Positions 1 to 37,520 of a stretch of 64,000 nucleotides of DNA are shown here, one piece after another (the stretch's first letter is position 1; the number at the start of each line of letters is the position of its first letter). The notes beneath the pieces were generated by a model. The model was given only the letters and a program-made list of their open reading frames with translations. It did no database searches and was not told where the DNA came from. The stretch is from contig NZ_JALGQH010000007.1 in the NCBI RefSeq assembly GCF_022810305.1, positions 143,411 through 207,410 of the forward strand, written 5' to 3'. Source of the DNA: Rhodococcus sp. ARC_M6. Its GTDB lineage: Bacteria > Actinomycetota > Actinomycetes > Mycobacteriales > Mycobacteriaceae. The position numbers and the translations under genes were made by a program.

Positions 1-29496
<29,496 letters not shown>

Positions 29497-29503
29497 CGAG
29501 CTG

Positions 29504-29533
29504 GCTCCACACGGCTGCGAGGCCGTGTGGAGC
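29504..29533 (+). terminator. Transcription terminator hairpin after NRPS 1
   Basis: Perfect 12-bp inverted repeat, GCTCCACACGGC at 29504-29515 against 29522-29533, with a 6-nt loop, starting 8 nt after the NRPS 1 stop codon. There is no clear T-run, as is common in actinobacteria. Confidence 0.8.
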
Positions 29534-29803
29534 TGCGTTGGGTAGCCCGTTTCAGACCCCCCGAAGAAGGAGATTTTCACCCCTTTGCGGGGGTGACGGG
29601 GTAGTGGGCCAGGTCACTACAGTCTGTCCCGTTGCGGTTGGCGCACTCAGTGGTGGTGTCCGAACTCTGCACAGTTACAGCCGCTCCACGACGTGCACTA
29701 TGTCGTAGATCACAGTGGAGCGGGTAAATTCGTCAGTGTGAGGGTCCGCCCACTGTGGACTCTTGCAGAGGTGCCTGGATGGGCGCCTGGAGAGGACATA
29801 AAC
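29534..29803 (+). promoter_or_regulatory. Leader/promoter region of the acyl-CoA ligase gene with inverted repeats
   Basis: No gene was seen here. A second small hairpin (CACCCC 29578-29583 with GGGGTG 29590-29595) may reinforce termination. Nearer the next gene, CCGCTCCAC at 29681-29689 is repeated inverted at 29715-29723, and an inner ACGAC/GTCGT pair lies at 29688-29692 and 29702-29706. This could be an operator or a leader RNA stem. No -10/-35 elements could be assigned with confidence. Confidence 0.35.
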
Positions 29804-31441
29804 ATGAGCGCGTCCCTACCCAGCTACACCTCAGGCGTCTGGGATGGCCCGATGTTGGGTGACACCATCGGAGACAATCTCGATCGCACCGTTGCTGCAC
29901 ACGGCGACCGTGATGCCTTGGTGGATCACGCGAGCGGGCGACGCTGGACGTATTCCGAATTCGGGGCCGCGGTGGATGCGCTGGCGGCCGGGTTGATCGG
30001 GCGAGGCGTGCTGAAGGGTGATCGAGTGGGCATCTGGGCCCCGAACTGCCCGGAGTGGACGTTCGTGCAGTACGCCACTGCGAAGCTGGGTGTGATCCTG
30101 GTGAACATCAATCCTGCCTATCGCTCACACGAGTTGCAATACGTACTCGAGCAGGCCGCGATCTCGGTACTGGTATCGGCTCCGAGTTTCAAGACCTCCG
30201 ACTACGCGGCGATGATCGACACGGTCCGGCCGCAGTGTCCGGACCTGACGTCGGTGATCCTGCTGGGCTCTTCGGATTGGGATGACCTCCTCGAGGAAGG
30301 CGCCGCAGCGCAGGCTACGGACCCGGGTCCGCTGGCCTCCGCCCAGGCTGCTCTCTCGGCCGACGACGCGATCAATATTCAATACACTTCGGGCACTACC
30401 GGTTTCCCCAAGGGAGCGACGCTCAGCCACCACAACATTCTCAACAACGGCTACTTCGTCGGGGAGCTGTGCCACTACACCGAGAACGATCGGGTTGCGA
30501 TCCCGGTGCCCTTCTATCACTGCTTCGGGATGGTGATGGGCAACCTTGCCTGCACCAGTCACGGTGCAGCCATGGTAATTCCGAGTCCGGCCTTCGATCC
30601 GCGCGCGGCACTCGAAGCGGTACAGGCAGAAAAGTGCACGTCGTTGTACGGGGTGCCGACCATGTTCATTGCGGAGTTGGCGCTACCGGACTTCGAGTCT
30701 TTCGATCTGTCGAGTCTGCGAACCGGCATCATGGCCGGTTCGCCGTGTCCGGTCGAGGTCATGAAGCAGGTCATCGAACGGATGGGGATGACCGAGGTGT
30801 CGATCTGCTACGGCATGACCGAGACGTCGCCGGTGTCCCTCCAGACTCGTTCCGATGACACCATCGGTCAGCGCACCGCTACCGTGGGCCGGGTCGGTCC
30901 GCACCTCGAAATCAAGATCGTTGATCCGGCAACAGGATTGACGGTTCCGCGCGGCGAACCCGGTGAATTGTGCACGCGAGGATACTCGGTCATGCTCGGG
31001 TACTGGCAGAACCCCGAGAAGACAGCCGAGGCCATTGATTCCGCGCGATGGATGCACACTGGAGATATCGGCGTCATGGACGACGGCGGCTACGTCGCGA
31101 TCACCGGACGCATCAAGGACATGGTTATCCGCGGCGGCGAGAACGTGTACCCGCGCGAAATCGAAGAATTCCTGTACACCCATCCCGACATTCTCGACGC
31201 ACAAGTGATCGGTGTGCCCGACGCGAAGTACGGCGAAGAACTGATGGTGTGGATTCAGATGCGCGAGGGCGCCGCCGAACTCGACGCCGATTCTGTACGC
31301 GCATTCTGCGCGGGAAAGTTGGCGCACTACAAGATTCCGCGTTATGTCCACGTGGTCGACGAGTTCCCGATGACTGTCACCGGAAAGGTGCGCAAGATCG
31401 CGATGCGAGAGTTGGCAATTGAACTGATCGGGCAGGGCTGA
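29804..31441 (+). CDS. Fatty-acyl/medium-chain acyl-CoA synthetase (FadD35-like AMP-binding enzyme)
   Basis: ATP-dependent ligase that activates a carboxylic acid to its CoA ester through an acyl-adenylate; 545 residues, cytoplasmic. Visible signatures are the P-loop [11 protein letters not shown], a YGMTETSP motif and, near the C-terminus, [22 protein letters not shown], whose hinge and NVYP are typical of fatty-acyl-CoA ligases, followed by the catalytic lysine in [11 protein letters not shown] 29804 is chosen over an upstream in-frame GTG/ATG at 29693 because GGAGAGGA lies 7 nt before it and the family homology begins there. Length and N-terminus resemble M. tuberculosis FadD35, which there sits beside the bkaR/leucine cluster. 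Here it stands 13 kb away and only 3 nt before an AcoR-type regulator, followed by aldehyde and alcohol dehydrogenases, so it may instead activate the acid made by those enzymes. The substrate chain length is not known. Confidence 0.88.
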   Translation: MSASLPSYTSGVWDGPMLGDTIGDNLDRTVAAHGDRDALVDHASGRRWTYSEFGAAVDALAAGLIGRGVLKGDRVGIWAPNCPEWTFVQYATAKLGVILVNINPAYRSHELQYVLEQAAISVLVSAPSFKTSDYAAMIDTVRPQCPDLTSVILLGSSDWDDLLEEGAAAQATDPGPLASAQAALSADDAINIQYTSGTTGFPKGATLSHHNILNNGYFVGELCHYTENDRVAIPVPFYHCFGMVMGNLACTSHGAAMVIPSPAFDPRAALEAVQAEKCTSLYGVPTMFIAELALPDFESFDLSSLRTGIMAGSPCPVEVMKQVIERMGMTEVSICYGMTETSPVSLQTRSDDTIGQRTATVGRVGPHLEIKIVDPATGLTVPRGEPGELCTRGYSVMLGYWQNPEKTAEAIDSARWMHTGDIGVMDDGGYVAITGRIKDMVIRGGENVYPREIEEFLYTHPDILDAQVIGVPDAKYGEELMVWIQMREGAAELDADSVRAFCAGKLAHYKIPRYVHVVDEFPMTVTGKVRKIAMRELAIELIGQG

Positions 31442-31444
31442 GTC

Positions 31445-33112
31445 GTGCCTGACATTTCAGGAGAGCAAGGTCCGGTTCGTCCCGAGATTGCGCTCTCCTG
31501 GAAGCGGTCGAGACTGAGCGGAGTCGACCCGTCCGCAGCCATTGCCGTGGATGCCGCGGACCAGGACAGCGAGAGTCGACTACTGCGAGCAGCGACCCCG
31601 GTTCTCGACGAGGTGTCACAGCAGATCGCCGGTACCGGATTCTGCGTCCTGCTTGCAGATCGGGAATGCCGCGTCGTTGCTTCGGTGTACTCGAACAGTT
31701 CCGTCCAGCGGACGATCGAAGAATTGGGTGTGGTCAACGGATCACGGTTCGGTGAGGAACATGCCGGCACCAATGCGCTCGGTACGCCGCTGGAAATGGG
31801 TCGCAGCATCGTCATCCACGGAGACGAGCACTTCCTCGACAGCCTCAAAGGGTTGAGTTGCTACGGTCAGCCGATCCTGCATCCTGTCACCCGCCGGGTA
31901 GAAGGCATCCTGGACATGACGGGTGTTGTTTCCCAAGCGAATCCACTGTTCGCGCCCTTTCTGGCCCGGGCAGCCGCAGACATCGAGAAGCGATTGTTGG
32001 AAGGTTCCAAGGCCTCGGAACAGCGCTTGGTCGACGCCTTTCAGCGTGTATCCCATCAACGTCAGATCGCAGTTGCAGCAATCGGTGACGACATTCTGCT
32101 GAGCAACCGGACTGCGCTGGACCTGCTGGAGGCGGCGGATCATGCGTCATTGCGTTCCTTGGTTGCCGACCTGCGCCCGGATCAATCTCGATTGGTCACA
32201 GTGGAATTGGCTTCAGGGGCGCTGGCGCGTGTCCAGGCAGACAGGATTTCGGGCGCCGACGGGGGAGCGGTTTTCCTGGTGGAACCGCTTGCGCGCGAGC
32301 GTATGCCTATCCGGCGGACGCAGGAACGGGCGCCGTCTCCCGGTGAAAGGGTGCGCCGAGATCTGTTGCGTGCGCGCGGGTCGTCGGCGGCAGTTGCGAT
32401 CTCGGGCGAGGCAGGTTCCGGCCGCACATCAGCGGCTGCTGATGTGGCGGGGAATGTCGACGTGAGATGGCTCGATGCCACCAGCGCCGCAATCGAGGGT
32501 CGTGAACAATGGATCACCAATCTGGTGAAGGCCACGCGTCGGCGCACCGGCACAGTGGTGATCGAACAGGTTCAGTTGCTACCGGATTCCGTTGTGCCCT
32601 TGGTAGCCGACCTGATCGATTCGAGCGTCGACGGTCTTCGGATCTTGTTGACCAGTGGGCCTGCGCCTGAACTTCCGCCGACAACAGCCGCACTGATGTC
32701 GCGTTGCACATTCAGGATAGGCATTGCGCCACTACGTGATCGACGATCCGAGGTGCCGGATCTCGCCCAGGCGATGCTCGACGGAATCCAGCCGGATCTA
32801 CGACTTACGGCCAGTGCCGTCGAAGCACTGTCGGCAGCCGATTGGCCAGGCAACCTCGCCGAATTGCGAGTAGTGCTGACGCGCGCCGCGGAGGAACGCT
32901 CGAGCAATCGCATCGACGTGGCCGACCTACCGGAGGAATATCGCACGACAGCCAAGGTTTCCCGATTGGCGGGCCGTGAGAAGGCGGAGCGGCAAGCGAT
33001 CATCGGGGCACTGAAAGACTGTGGCGGCAACAAGGTTCACGCCTCGGCGCAACTCGGCATCAGTCGCAGCACGCTGTATACGCGCATGCGGGCGCTGGAT
33101 ATCACCACCTAG
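31445..33112 (+). CDS. AcoR-type transcriptional regulator (GAF - degenerate AAA - Fis-type HTH)
   Basis: Cytoplasmic sensor-regulator of 555 residues, likely activating the downstream dehydrogenase genes. It begins with the RPEIALSWKRSR block that opens AcoR/MimR proteins, followed by a GAF-like sensory region (about 60-190), an ATPase-like region with a degenerate Walker A (SGEAGSGRT, about 319-328) and a Fis-type helix-turn-helix at about 527-553 (GNKVHASAQLGISRSTLY). The GAFTGA loop that contacts sigma-54 is absent, as expected in an actinomycete lacking RpoN, so activation probably works with the ordinary RNA polymerase. The GTG start lies 3 nt after the acyl-CoA ligase stop, so the two genes are probably co-transcribed. 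The effector could be an alcohol or aldehyde (inference from the neighbours). Confidence 0.85.
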   Translation: MPDISGEQGPVRPEIALSWKRSRLSGVDPSAAIAVDAADQDSESRLLRAATPVLDEVSQQIAGTGFCVLLADRECRVVASVYSNSSVQRTIEELGVVNGSRFGEEHAGTNALGTPLEMGRSIVIHGDEHFLDSLKGLSCYGQPILHPVTRRVEGILDMTGVVSQANPLFAPFLARAAADIEKRLLEGSKASEQRLVDAFQRVSHQRQIAVAAIGDDILLSNRTALDLLEAADHASLRSLVADLRPDQSRLVTVELASGALARVQADRISGADGGAVFLVEPLARERMPIRRTQERAPSPGERVRRDLLRARGSSAAVAISGEAGSGRTSAAADVAGNVDVRWLDATSAAIEGREQWITNLVKATRRRTGTVVIEQVQLLPDSVVPLVADLIDSSVDGLRILLTSGPAPELPPTTAALMSRCTFRIGIAPLRDRRSEVPDLAQAMLDGIQPDLRLTASAVEALSAADWPGNLAELRVVLTRAAEERSSNRIDVADLPEEYRTTAKVSRLAGREKAERQAIIGALKDCGGNKVHASAQLGISRSTLYTRMRALDITT

Positions 33113-33219
33113 CTCTCTGTGCACAGTGTGTGTACAAACTTCGGACAGTTAGGACCCTCGGAACCGAGGAAGTATGGCGTGCATCACATTCGCACGTGAC
33201 TACTTCAGAGGAGTTTTCG
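33113..33219 (+). promoter_or_regulatory. Promoter region of the aldehyde dehydrogenase gene with a candidate operator
   Basis: Directly after the regulator gene is a perfect 10-bp palindrome CTGTGCACAG (33117-33126), followed by TGTACA (33131-33136). Two TGT...ACA palindromes about 11-14 bp apart, upstream of genes next to an AcoR-type regulator, fit an activator site. No experimentally defined motif is matched here. The Shine-Dalgarno AGAGGAG (33207-33213) precedes the ATG by 6 nt. Confidence 0.4.
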
Positions 33220-34719
33220 ATGACGGCTGTAGCCGAACACACCATCAGCCCCGCGGTTCAGAGTTTCCTGAACGGACCGAAGAAGCTCTATATCAACGGC
33301 GAATTCGTCGACGCGGCAACGGGAAAGACCTTCGCGACCTACAATCCGGCCGACGGCCAGAAACTTGCCGATGTCGCTCACGGGCAGGCCGAGGACATCG
33401 ACCGGGCAGTACGCGCCGCTCGTAGCGCCTTCGAGGACGGACCCTGGTCACGAATGAAGGCAAACGAGCGTGAGCGGATGATCTGGCGCGTCGGTGACAT
33501 CCTCAGCGCCCGCGCCGAGGAGTTCGGCCAACTCGAGGCGCTGGACAACGGAAAGTCCGTCGCAATTGCGACCGCCGTCGATGTTGCTTGGGCTGCAGAT
33601 GTTTTCCGCTACTACGCGGGTTGGGCAACCAAGATCGAGGGCAGCACGGTCAACGTGTCCATGCCGTTCTCGCCTGGTGGAGAATTTCACGCCTACACGC
33701 TGCGTGAGGCGATCGGCGTGTGCGGTCTGATCGTGCCGTGGAACTTCCCCCTCCTGATGTCCTCCTGGAAGCTTGCACCCGCACTCGCGGCCGGTAACAC
33801 CGTCATCCTCAAGCCTGCCGAGCAGACACCTTTGACCGCACTGCTTTTGGCCGAGGTTTTCGAGGAGGCAGGCTTCCCGCCGGGCGTCGTCAATATCGTT
33901 CCCGGTTTCGGTGACGCCGGCGCAGCCCTCTCCGGTCACGACGATGTCGACAAAGTGGCATTCACGGGTTCGACCGAGGTTGGCAAGAAGATCGTCGACG
34001 CGGCCAAGGGCAATCTCAAGAAGGTGACTCTCGAACTCGGTGGCAAGAGTCCCAACATCGTGTTCGCCGACGCAGATTTTGATGCAGCGGTAGAGGGTTC
34101 ACTCAATGCGTGGCTGTTCAACCACGGTCAGTGCTGTGTTGCCGGCACGCGTCTGTACGTCGAGGATTCGATCTTCGAGAAGTTCACCGAAGCCGTCGCT
34201 CACGCTGCGAGTCAGGTGAAGATCGGACCGGGACTCGATCCCACCACCCAACTCGGACCACTCGTTTCGCAGGAGCAGTTCGACAAGGTCACCGGCTACC
34301 TCCGCGAGGGAATCGCCGACGGTGCCCGCGCTCTCACCGGCGGCAAGCGTTGGGGCGATCAGGGCTACTTCGTTGAACCGACCGTCTTCGTCGACGTCAA
34401 GCCCGAATTCTCGATTGTCCAGGAGGAAATATTCGGACCAGTTGTCGCGGCGCTTCCCTTCAACGCTGACGACGGACCGATCACTGCCGCAAACGATTCC
34501 ATCTACGGCTTGGCGGCAGGCATTTGGACTCGCGACATCTCCAAGGCTCACCGCACGGCAAAGCGCCTGAAGGCCGGATCGGTGTGGATCAACCAGTACA
34601 ACGGATTCGATACCGCAATGCCGTTCGGTGGATACAAGCAATCCGGTTGGGGCCGCGAACTCGGTGCGTCCGCAATCGACCTCTACACCCAGACGAAAGC
34701 CGTCAATATCGCTCTCTGA
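33220..34719 (+). CDS. NAD(P)+-dependent aldehyde dehydrogenase
   Basis: Oxidises an aldehyde to the carboxylic acid; 499 residues, the usual length of the family, cytoplasmic. The general base Glu272 lies in LELGGKSP and the nucleophile Cys306 in NHGQCC. The cofactor-binding VPWNFP and FTGSTEVGK motifs and the C-terminal PFGGYKQSGWGRE are all present. ATG 33220 is preferred to an in-frame GTG at 33130 because AGAGGAG lies 6 nt before it and the protein family starts here. It is followed after 47 nt by an alcohol dehydrogenase and preceded by an AcoR-type regulator, an arrangement used to oxidise primary alcohols through the aldehyde. Close relatives include acetaldehyde dehydrogenases of the AcoR-controlled type. 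The substrate is not certain. Confidence 0.93.
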   Translation: MTAVAEHTISPAVQSFLNGPKKLYINGEFVDAATGKTFATYNPADGQKLADVAHGQAEDIDRAVRAARSAFEDGPWSRMKANERERMIWRVGDILSARAEEFGQLEALDNGKSVAIATAVDVAWAADVFRYYAGWATKIEGSTVNVSMPFSPGGEFHAYTLREAIGVCGLIVPWNFPLLMSSWKLAPALAAGNTVILKPAEQTPLTALLLAEVFEEAGFPPGVVNIVPGFGDAGAALSGHDDVDKVAFTGSTEVGKKIVDAAKGNLKKVTLELGGKSPNIVFADADFDAAVEGSLNAWLFNHGQCCVAGTRLYVEDSIFEKFTEAVAHAASQVKIGPGLDPTTQLGPLVSQEQFDKVTGYLREGIADGARALTGGKRWGDQGYFVEPTVFVDVKPEFSIVQEEIFGPVVAALPFNADDGPITAANDSIYGLAAGIWTRDISKAHRTAKRLKAGSVWINQYNGFDTAMPFGGYKQSGWGRELGASAIDLYTQTKAVNIAL

Positions 34720-34766
34720 TCGACCCGCATTCACCTCCGCACGTCCGACAATCAAGGAGATCACCA

Positions 34767-35879
34767 GTGAAGACCAAAGCTGCTGTACTGCTCGAGCCCG
34801 GAAAGCCTTTCGAGATCATGGAACTCGACCTCGACGGTCCGGGTGTCGGCGAGGTACTGATCAAGTACACCGCTGCCGGACTGTGTCATTCGGATCTGCA
34901 TCTCACCGACGGTGATCTTCCGCCGCGCTATCCCATCGTCGGCGGGCACGAAGGTTCAGGAATCATCGAAGAGGTGGGACCCGGTGTCACCAAGGTCAAG
35001 CCGGGCGATCACGTCGTGTGTAGCTTCATTCCCAATTGCGGTACGTGCCGCTACTGCTCGACCGGTCGCCAGAATCTCTGTGACATGGGTGCCACAATCC
35101 TCGAGGGTTCGATGACGGATGGTTCCTTCCGATTCCATGGCAACGGACTCGATTTCGGCGGAATGTGCATGCTCGGCACCTTCTCCGAGCGGGCAACGAT
35201 CTCGCAGCACTCGGTAGTGAAGATCGACGACTGGCTCCCGTTGGAGACGGCGGTAGTTGTCGGTTGTGGTGTTCCCTCCGGTTGGGGCACCGCCGTCAAC
35301 GCCGGCAACCTTCGCGCCGGGGACACAGCAGTGATCTACGGAATCGGTGGACTGGGTATCAACGCAGTCCAGGGTGCCGTGTCTGCGGGGTGCAAGTACG
35401 TTGTGGTTGTCGATCCGATTGAGCTCAAGCGTGAGACCGCTCTGAAATTCGGTGCTACACATGCCTTTGCCGACGCCGAGAGTGCCGCCGTCAAGGTCAA
35501 CGAATTGACCTGGGGCCAGGGCGCCGACGCAGCACTGATTCTGGTCGGAACTGTCGACGAGGACGTCGTCAGCGCGGCAACTGCCGTGATCGGCAAAGGC
35601 GGCACTGTGGTCATCACCGGATTGGCAGCTCCGGACAAGCTCACCGTTCACGTATCGGGCACCGATCTGACGCTTAATCAGAAGACGATCAAGGGCAGCC
35701 TGTTCGGATCGATGAATCCGCAGTACGACATCGTGCGACTGCTCCGTCTCTACGATTCCGGCCAGCTCAAGCTCGACGAGCTCATCACCAAGACCTACAG
35801 CCTCGAAGAGGTCAACGAGGGCTACCAGGATCTGCGCGACGGAAAAAACATCCGCGGCGTGATCATTCACGACAAGTAA
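34767..35879 (+). CDS. NDMA-dependent zinc alcohol dehydrogenase
   Basis: Medium-chain, zinc-dependent dehydrogenase (370 residues) oxidising primary alcohols to aldehydes. The catalytic zinc ligand region LCHSDLH (Cys40, His41) and GGHEGSG (His61, Glu62) are present, as is a structural-zinc cysteine cluster in CGTCRYC...LC. The Rossmann motif is GIGGLGINAVQG. The overall pattern, including DMGATILEGSMTDG, is that of the actinobacterial family that keeps its NAD(H) tightly bound and can use nitroso-dimethylaniline as an artificial acceptor. The GTG start at 34767 is supported by AAGGAGA 6 nt upstream; the frame stays open further left but without homology. It probably works with the upstream aldehyde dehydrogenase. 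It ends just before a very strong hairpin. Confidence 0.93.
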   Translation: MKTKAAVLLEPGKPFEIMELDLDGPGVGEVLIKYTAAGLCHSDLHLTDGDLPPRYPIVGGHEGSGIIEEVGPGVTKVKPGDHVVCSFIPNCGTCRYCSTGRQNLCDMGATILEGSMTDGSFRFHGNGLDFGGMCMLGTFSERATISQHSVVKIDDWLPLETAVVVGCGVPSGWGTAVNAGNLRAGDTAVIYGIGGLGINAVQGAVSAGCKYVVVVDPIELKRETALKFGATHAFADAESAAVKVNELTWGQGADAALILVGTVDEDVVSAATAVIGKGGTVVITGLAAPDKLTVHVSGTDLTLNQKTIKGSLFGSMNPQYDIVRLLRLYDSGQLKLDELITKTYSLEEVNEGYQDLRDGKNIRGVIIHDK

Positions 35880-35887
35880 GGAGACCT

Positions 35888-35933
35888 GCTGTGCGCCTTT
35901 ATTTACCGCGGGCGGTCAATAAAGGCGCACAGC
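35888..35933. terminator. Bidirectional 46-nt terminator between convergent genes
   Basis: A 16-bp perfect stem (35888-35903 with 35918-35933) is capped by a second stem ACCGC/GCGGT (35905-35909, 35912-35916). Apart from one mismatch and a 2-nt tip the whole 46 nt folds on itself. AATAAA/TTTATT in the stem gives A/T-rich tracts on both strands. It lies between the alcohol dehydrogenase stop (35879) and the peptidase stop (35936, minus strand), so it serves both. Confidence 0.9.
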
Positions 35934-35935
35934 GG

Positions 35936-37384
35936 TTACTTCTTGGCCCTCGACAAAACCTGCATCATCTGCAGCAACGTCGAGAACTTGGCAAATGCCG
36001 ACCAACTGACAACGGATCCGAATGCCGCCGAATCTGTTCCGTCGAAAGCGTCGAGCACGTCGCGGAAGCTTTGAATCTGTTTGGTCATCGCATCGACGTC
36101 GACATGCGTCGGCGCATCCGAATTGCGCAGCGCCAGAAGATACTGAGGTGCCGTCACCAAGGCGACGGTCGGAATCTTCCGCTCGAACAGCGGTTCACCT
36201 TCGCCGAAATGAACGACGGGTGAAGGCGCCACGATCCGCCGGTCACCCGAACCGATATCACGCCACAACGGCGCAACGATGTCGTGAACTTCGCGGCTGG
36301 TCGCATACAGCACTTCAGGCTCCGGGGTGGCGTCCAACGTGTAAGTGCCGGCTGCAAAGTCCTCGGTATCGCCGAGTGCGCCGAGATGCTCAACGGCAAT
36401 TCCGGCGACCGCGCGAGCTTGACCACCTTCGCCTTTCCACATCTCCGGGTGAGCCTCGAGCCAGGTGGACGTCGCCTGCCCGTGTTTCGACACCGCGGGG
36501 ATACGGAGGTGGCCTGTGGTCAAAACAAAGACATACGACCGTCGATGGGGTTGTGCCACAGCATGACGCGCTAGCTCCAGCAATCCGAGATGGCCGTTTT
36601 CCTCGGCGCCGTTGGTACCGTCGCTGTGCGTGATTACCAGAATCGTCTCGCGGGGTGAGCTACCGGGGGAGACCGCCCACACCGTGTCCGTTGTCGTTCC
36701 GGGGTGCAGGGTCGCGTCGAGCACCAGCGTCGCCTTCTGTCCGGTGCGAGCAGCAGCCAGAACTTTCGCGGCGTCGTCGCCGGCCACCCACACAGCCGGG
36801 ATGTCGTGGTACGGCTCGGTGAACGGAAGGTACTGGCCCCGAGCATTGTCGGGTGCGATGTCACGCCACACCGCGATGACGCCGAGCACGCCGGCTTTAC
36901 GGGCCTTGGCAAGTTTCGGACCCAACAGAGTTGCAGAAAGTACTGGGTTCCGGACCATTTCGTCGGTCGTGATCGGGCCCCATTCACTGACCAGAAACTT
37001 TCGCGGCACATCGATGTGTGGGACTTCGATGACAGCGATCGCGCCCTTGGCCCGCGACCATCGCGGCCGCTTGGTGTTCAGGAGAACGAGTGGCGCACTG
37101 ATGCCGGCCGGGCCGGTGATCCCTGAATAGGGGAAGGCGGAGGAGACGGCTACAGATCCGTCGGTCAAGTCGATGCGAAGTCCGTCGGCGCTTGTCGGCA
37201 GATCCCAGCGCTCGAAGGTTTGGGTGTCACGACGAACCTCGAGGCCCAGACCAGTCAGTTCGGCAGCGACTTCCTCGACGAGCATTCGGTGCGACTCGGT
37301 ACCCGTCAGTCGCGGCCCCATCGCGTCGAGGCGTAGTTGAGCAGCTCGAAGTCGATCGATGTCGATCGGCGATGAAGGAGGCAT
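35936..37384 (-). CDS. M28-like metallopeptidase with PA-type insert (uncertain activity)
   Basis: A 482-residue protein with the shape of an M28 aminopeptidase: an N-terminal segment (MGPRLTGTESH), a protease-associated-like insertion with LVLLNTKRP and IAVIEVPHID, and a metal-site region with H253-S-D255 and GAEENG (261-264), where active M28 enzymes have HxD and GAxD(N). The Glu-Glu-Asn variant leaves two-zinc catalysis doubtful. No signal peptide is visible, so it is probably cytoplasmic. ATG 37384 was chosen because the homology begins there and GGAAAGG lies 7 nt upstream; the open frame continues to 37549 without similarity. It is transcribed toward the alcohol dehydrogenase gene and is divergent from the MMPL transporter. 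The substrate is unknown. Confidence 0.7.
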   Translation of the reverse strand: MPPSSPIDIDRLRAAQLRLDAMGPRLTGTESHRMLVEEVAAELTGLGLEVRRDTQTFERWDLPTSADGLRIDLTDGSVAVSSAFPYSGITGPAGISAPLVLLNTKRPRWSRAKGAIAVIEVPHIDVPRKFLVSEWGPITTDEMVRNPVLSATLLGPKLAKARKAGVLGVIAVWRDIAPDNARGQYLPFTEPYHDIPAVWVAGDDAAKVLAAARTGQKATLVLDATLHPGTTTDTVWAVSPGSSPRETILVITHSDGTNGAEENGHLGLLELARHAVAQPHRRSYVFVLTTGHLRIPAVSKHGQATSTWLEAHPEMWKGEGGQARAVAGIAVEHLGALGDTEDFAAGTYTLDATPEPEVLYATSREVHDIVAPLWRDIGSGDRRIVAPSPVVHFGEGEPLFERKIPTVALVTAPQYLLALRNSDAPTHVDVDAMTKQIQSFRDVLDAFDGTDSAAFGSVVSWSAFAKFSTLLQMMQVLSRAKK

Positions 37385-37520
37385 GCGAGAGCCTTTCCGA
37401 TTTCGTGGAGCTAAAGAAGTTGTGACGTTGATACGCAATGGCAATAGTAGTGATGGGGCAACACGGTACGTTGTCTTCAATGTGAGTTTTGCCGGTTTTG
37501 AATAGTAGGGAGCGTCCTCA

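Noticed and set aside
29693..29803. Upstream in-frame extension of the acyl-CoA ligase
   Set aside because: The added residues have no family similarity and overlap an inverted repeat; ATG 29804 has a good ribosome site.
29504..29803. Small RNA gene between NRPS 1 and the acyl-CoA ligase
   Set aside because: The hairpins are explained as terminator and leader elements, and no promoter for a separate transcript could be recognised.
33130..33219. Upstream GTG start of the aldehyde dehydrogenase
   Set aside because: The translated extension is not conserved, and the ribosome site AGAGGAG sits before ATG 33220.
34524..34766. Long N-terminal extension of the alcohol dehydrogenase
   Set aside because: It runs through the end of the aldehyde dehydrogenase gene in another frame; GTG 34767 with AAGGAGA marks the start.
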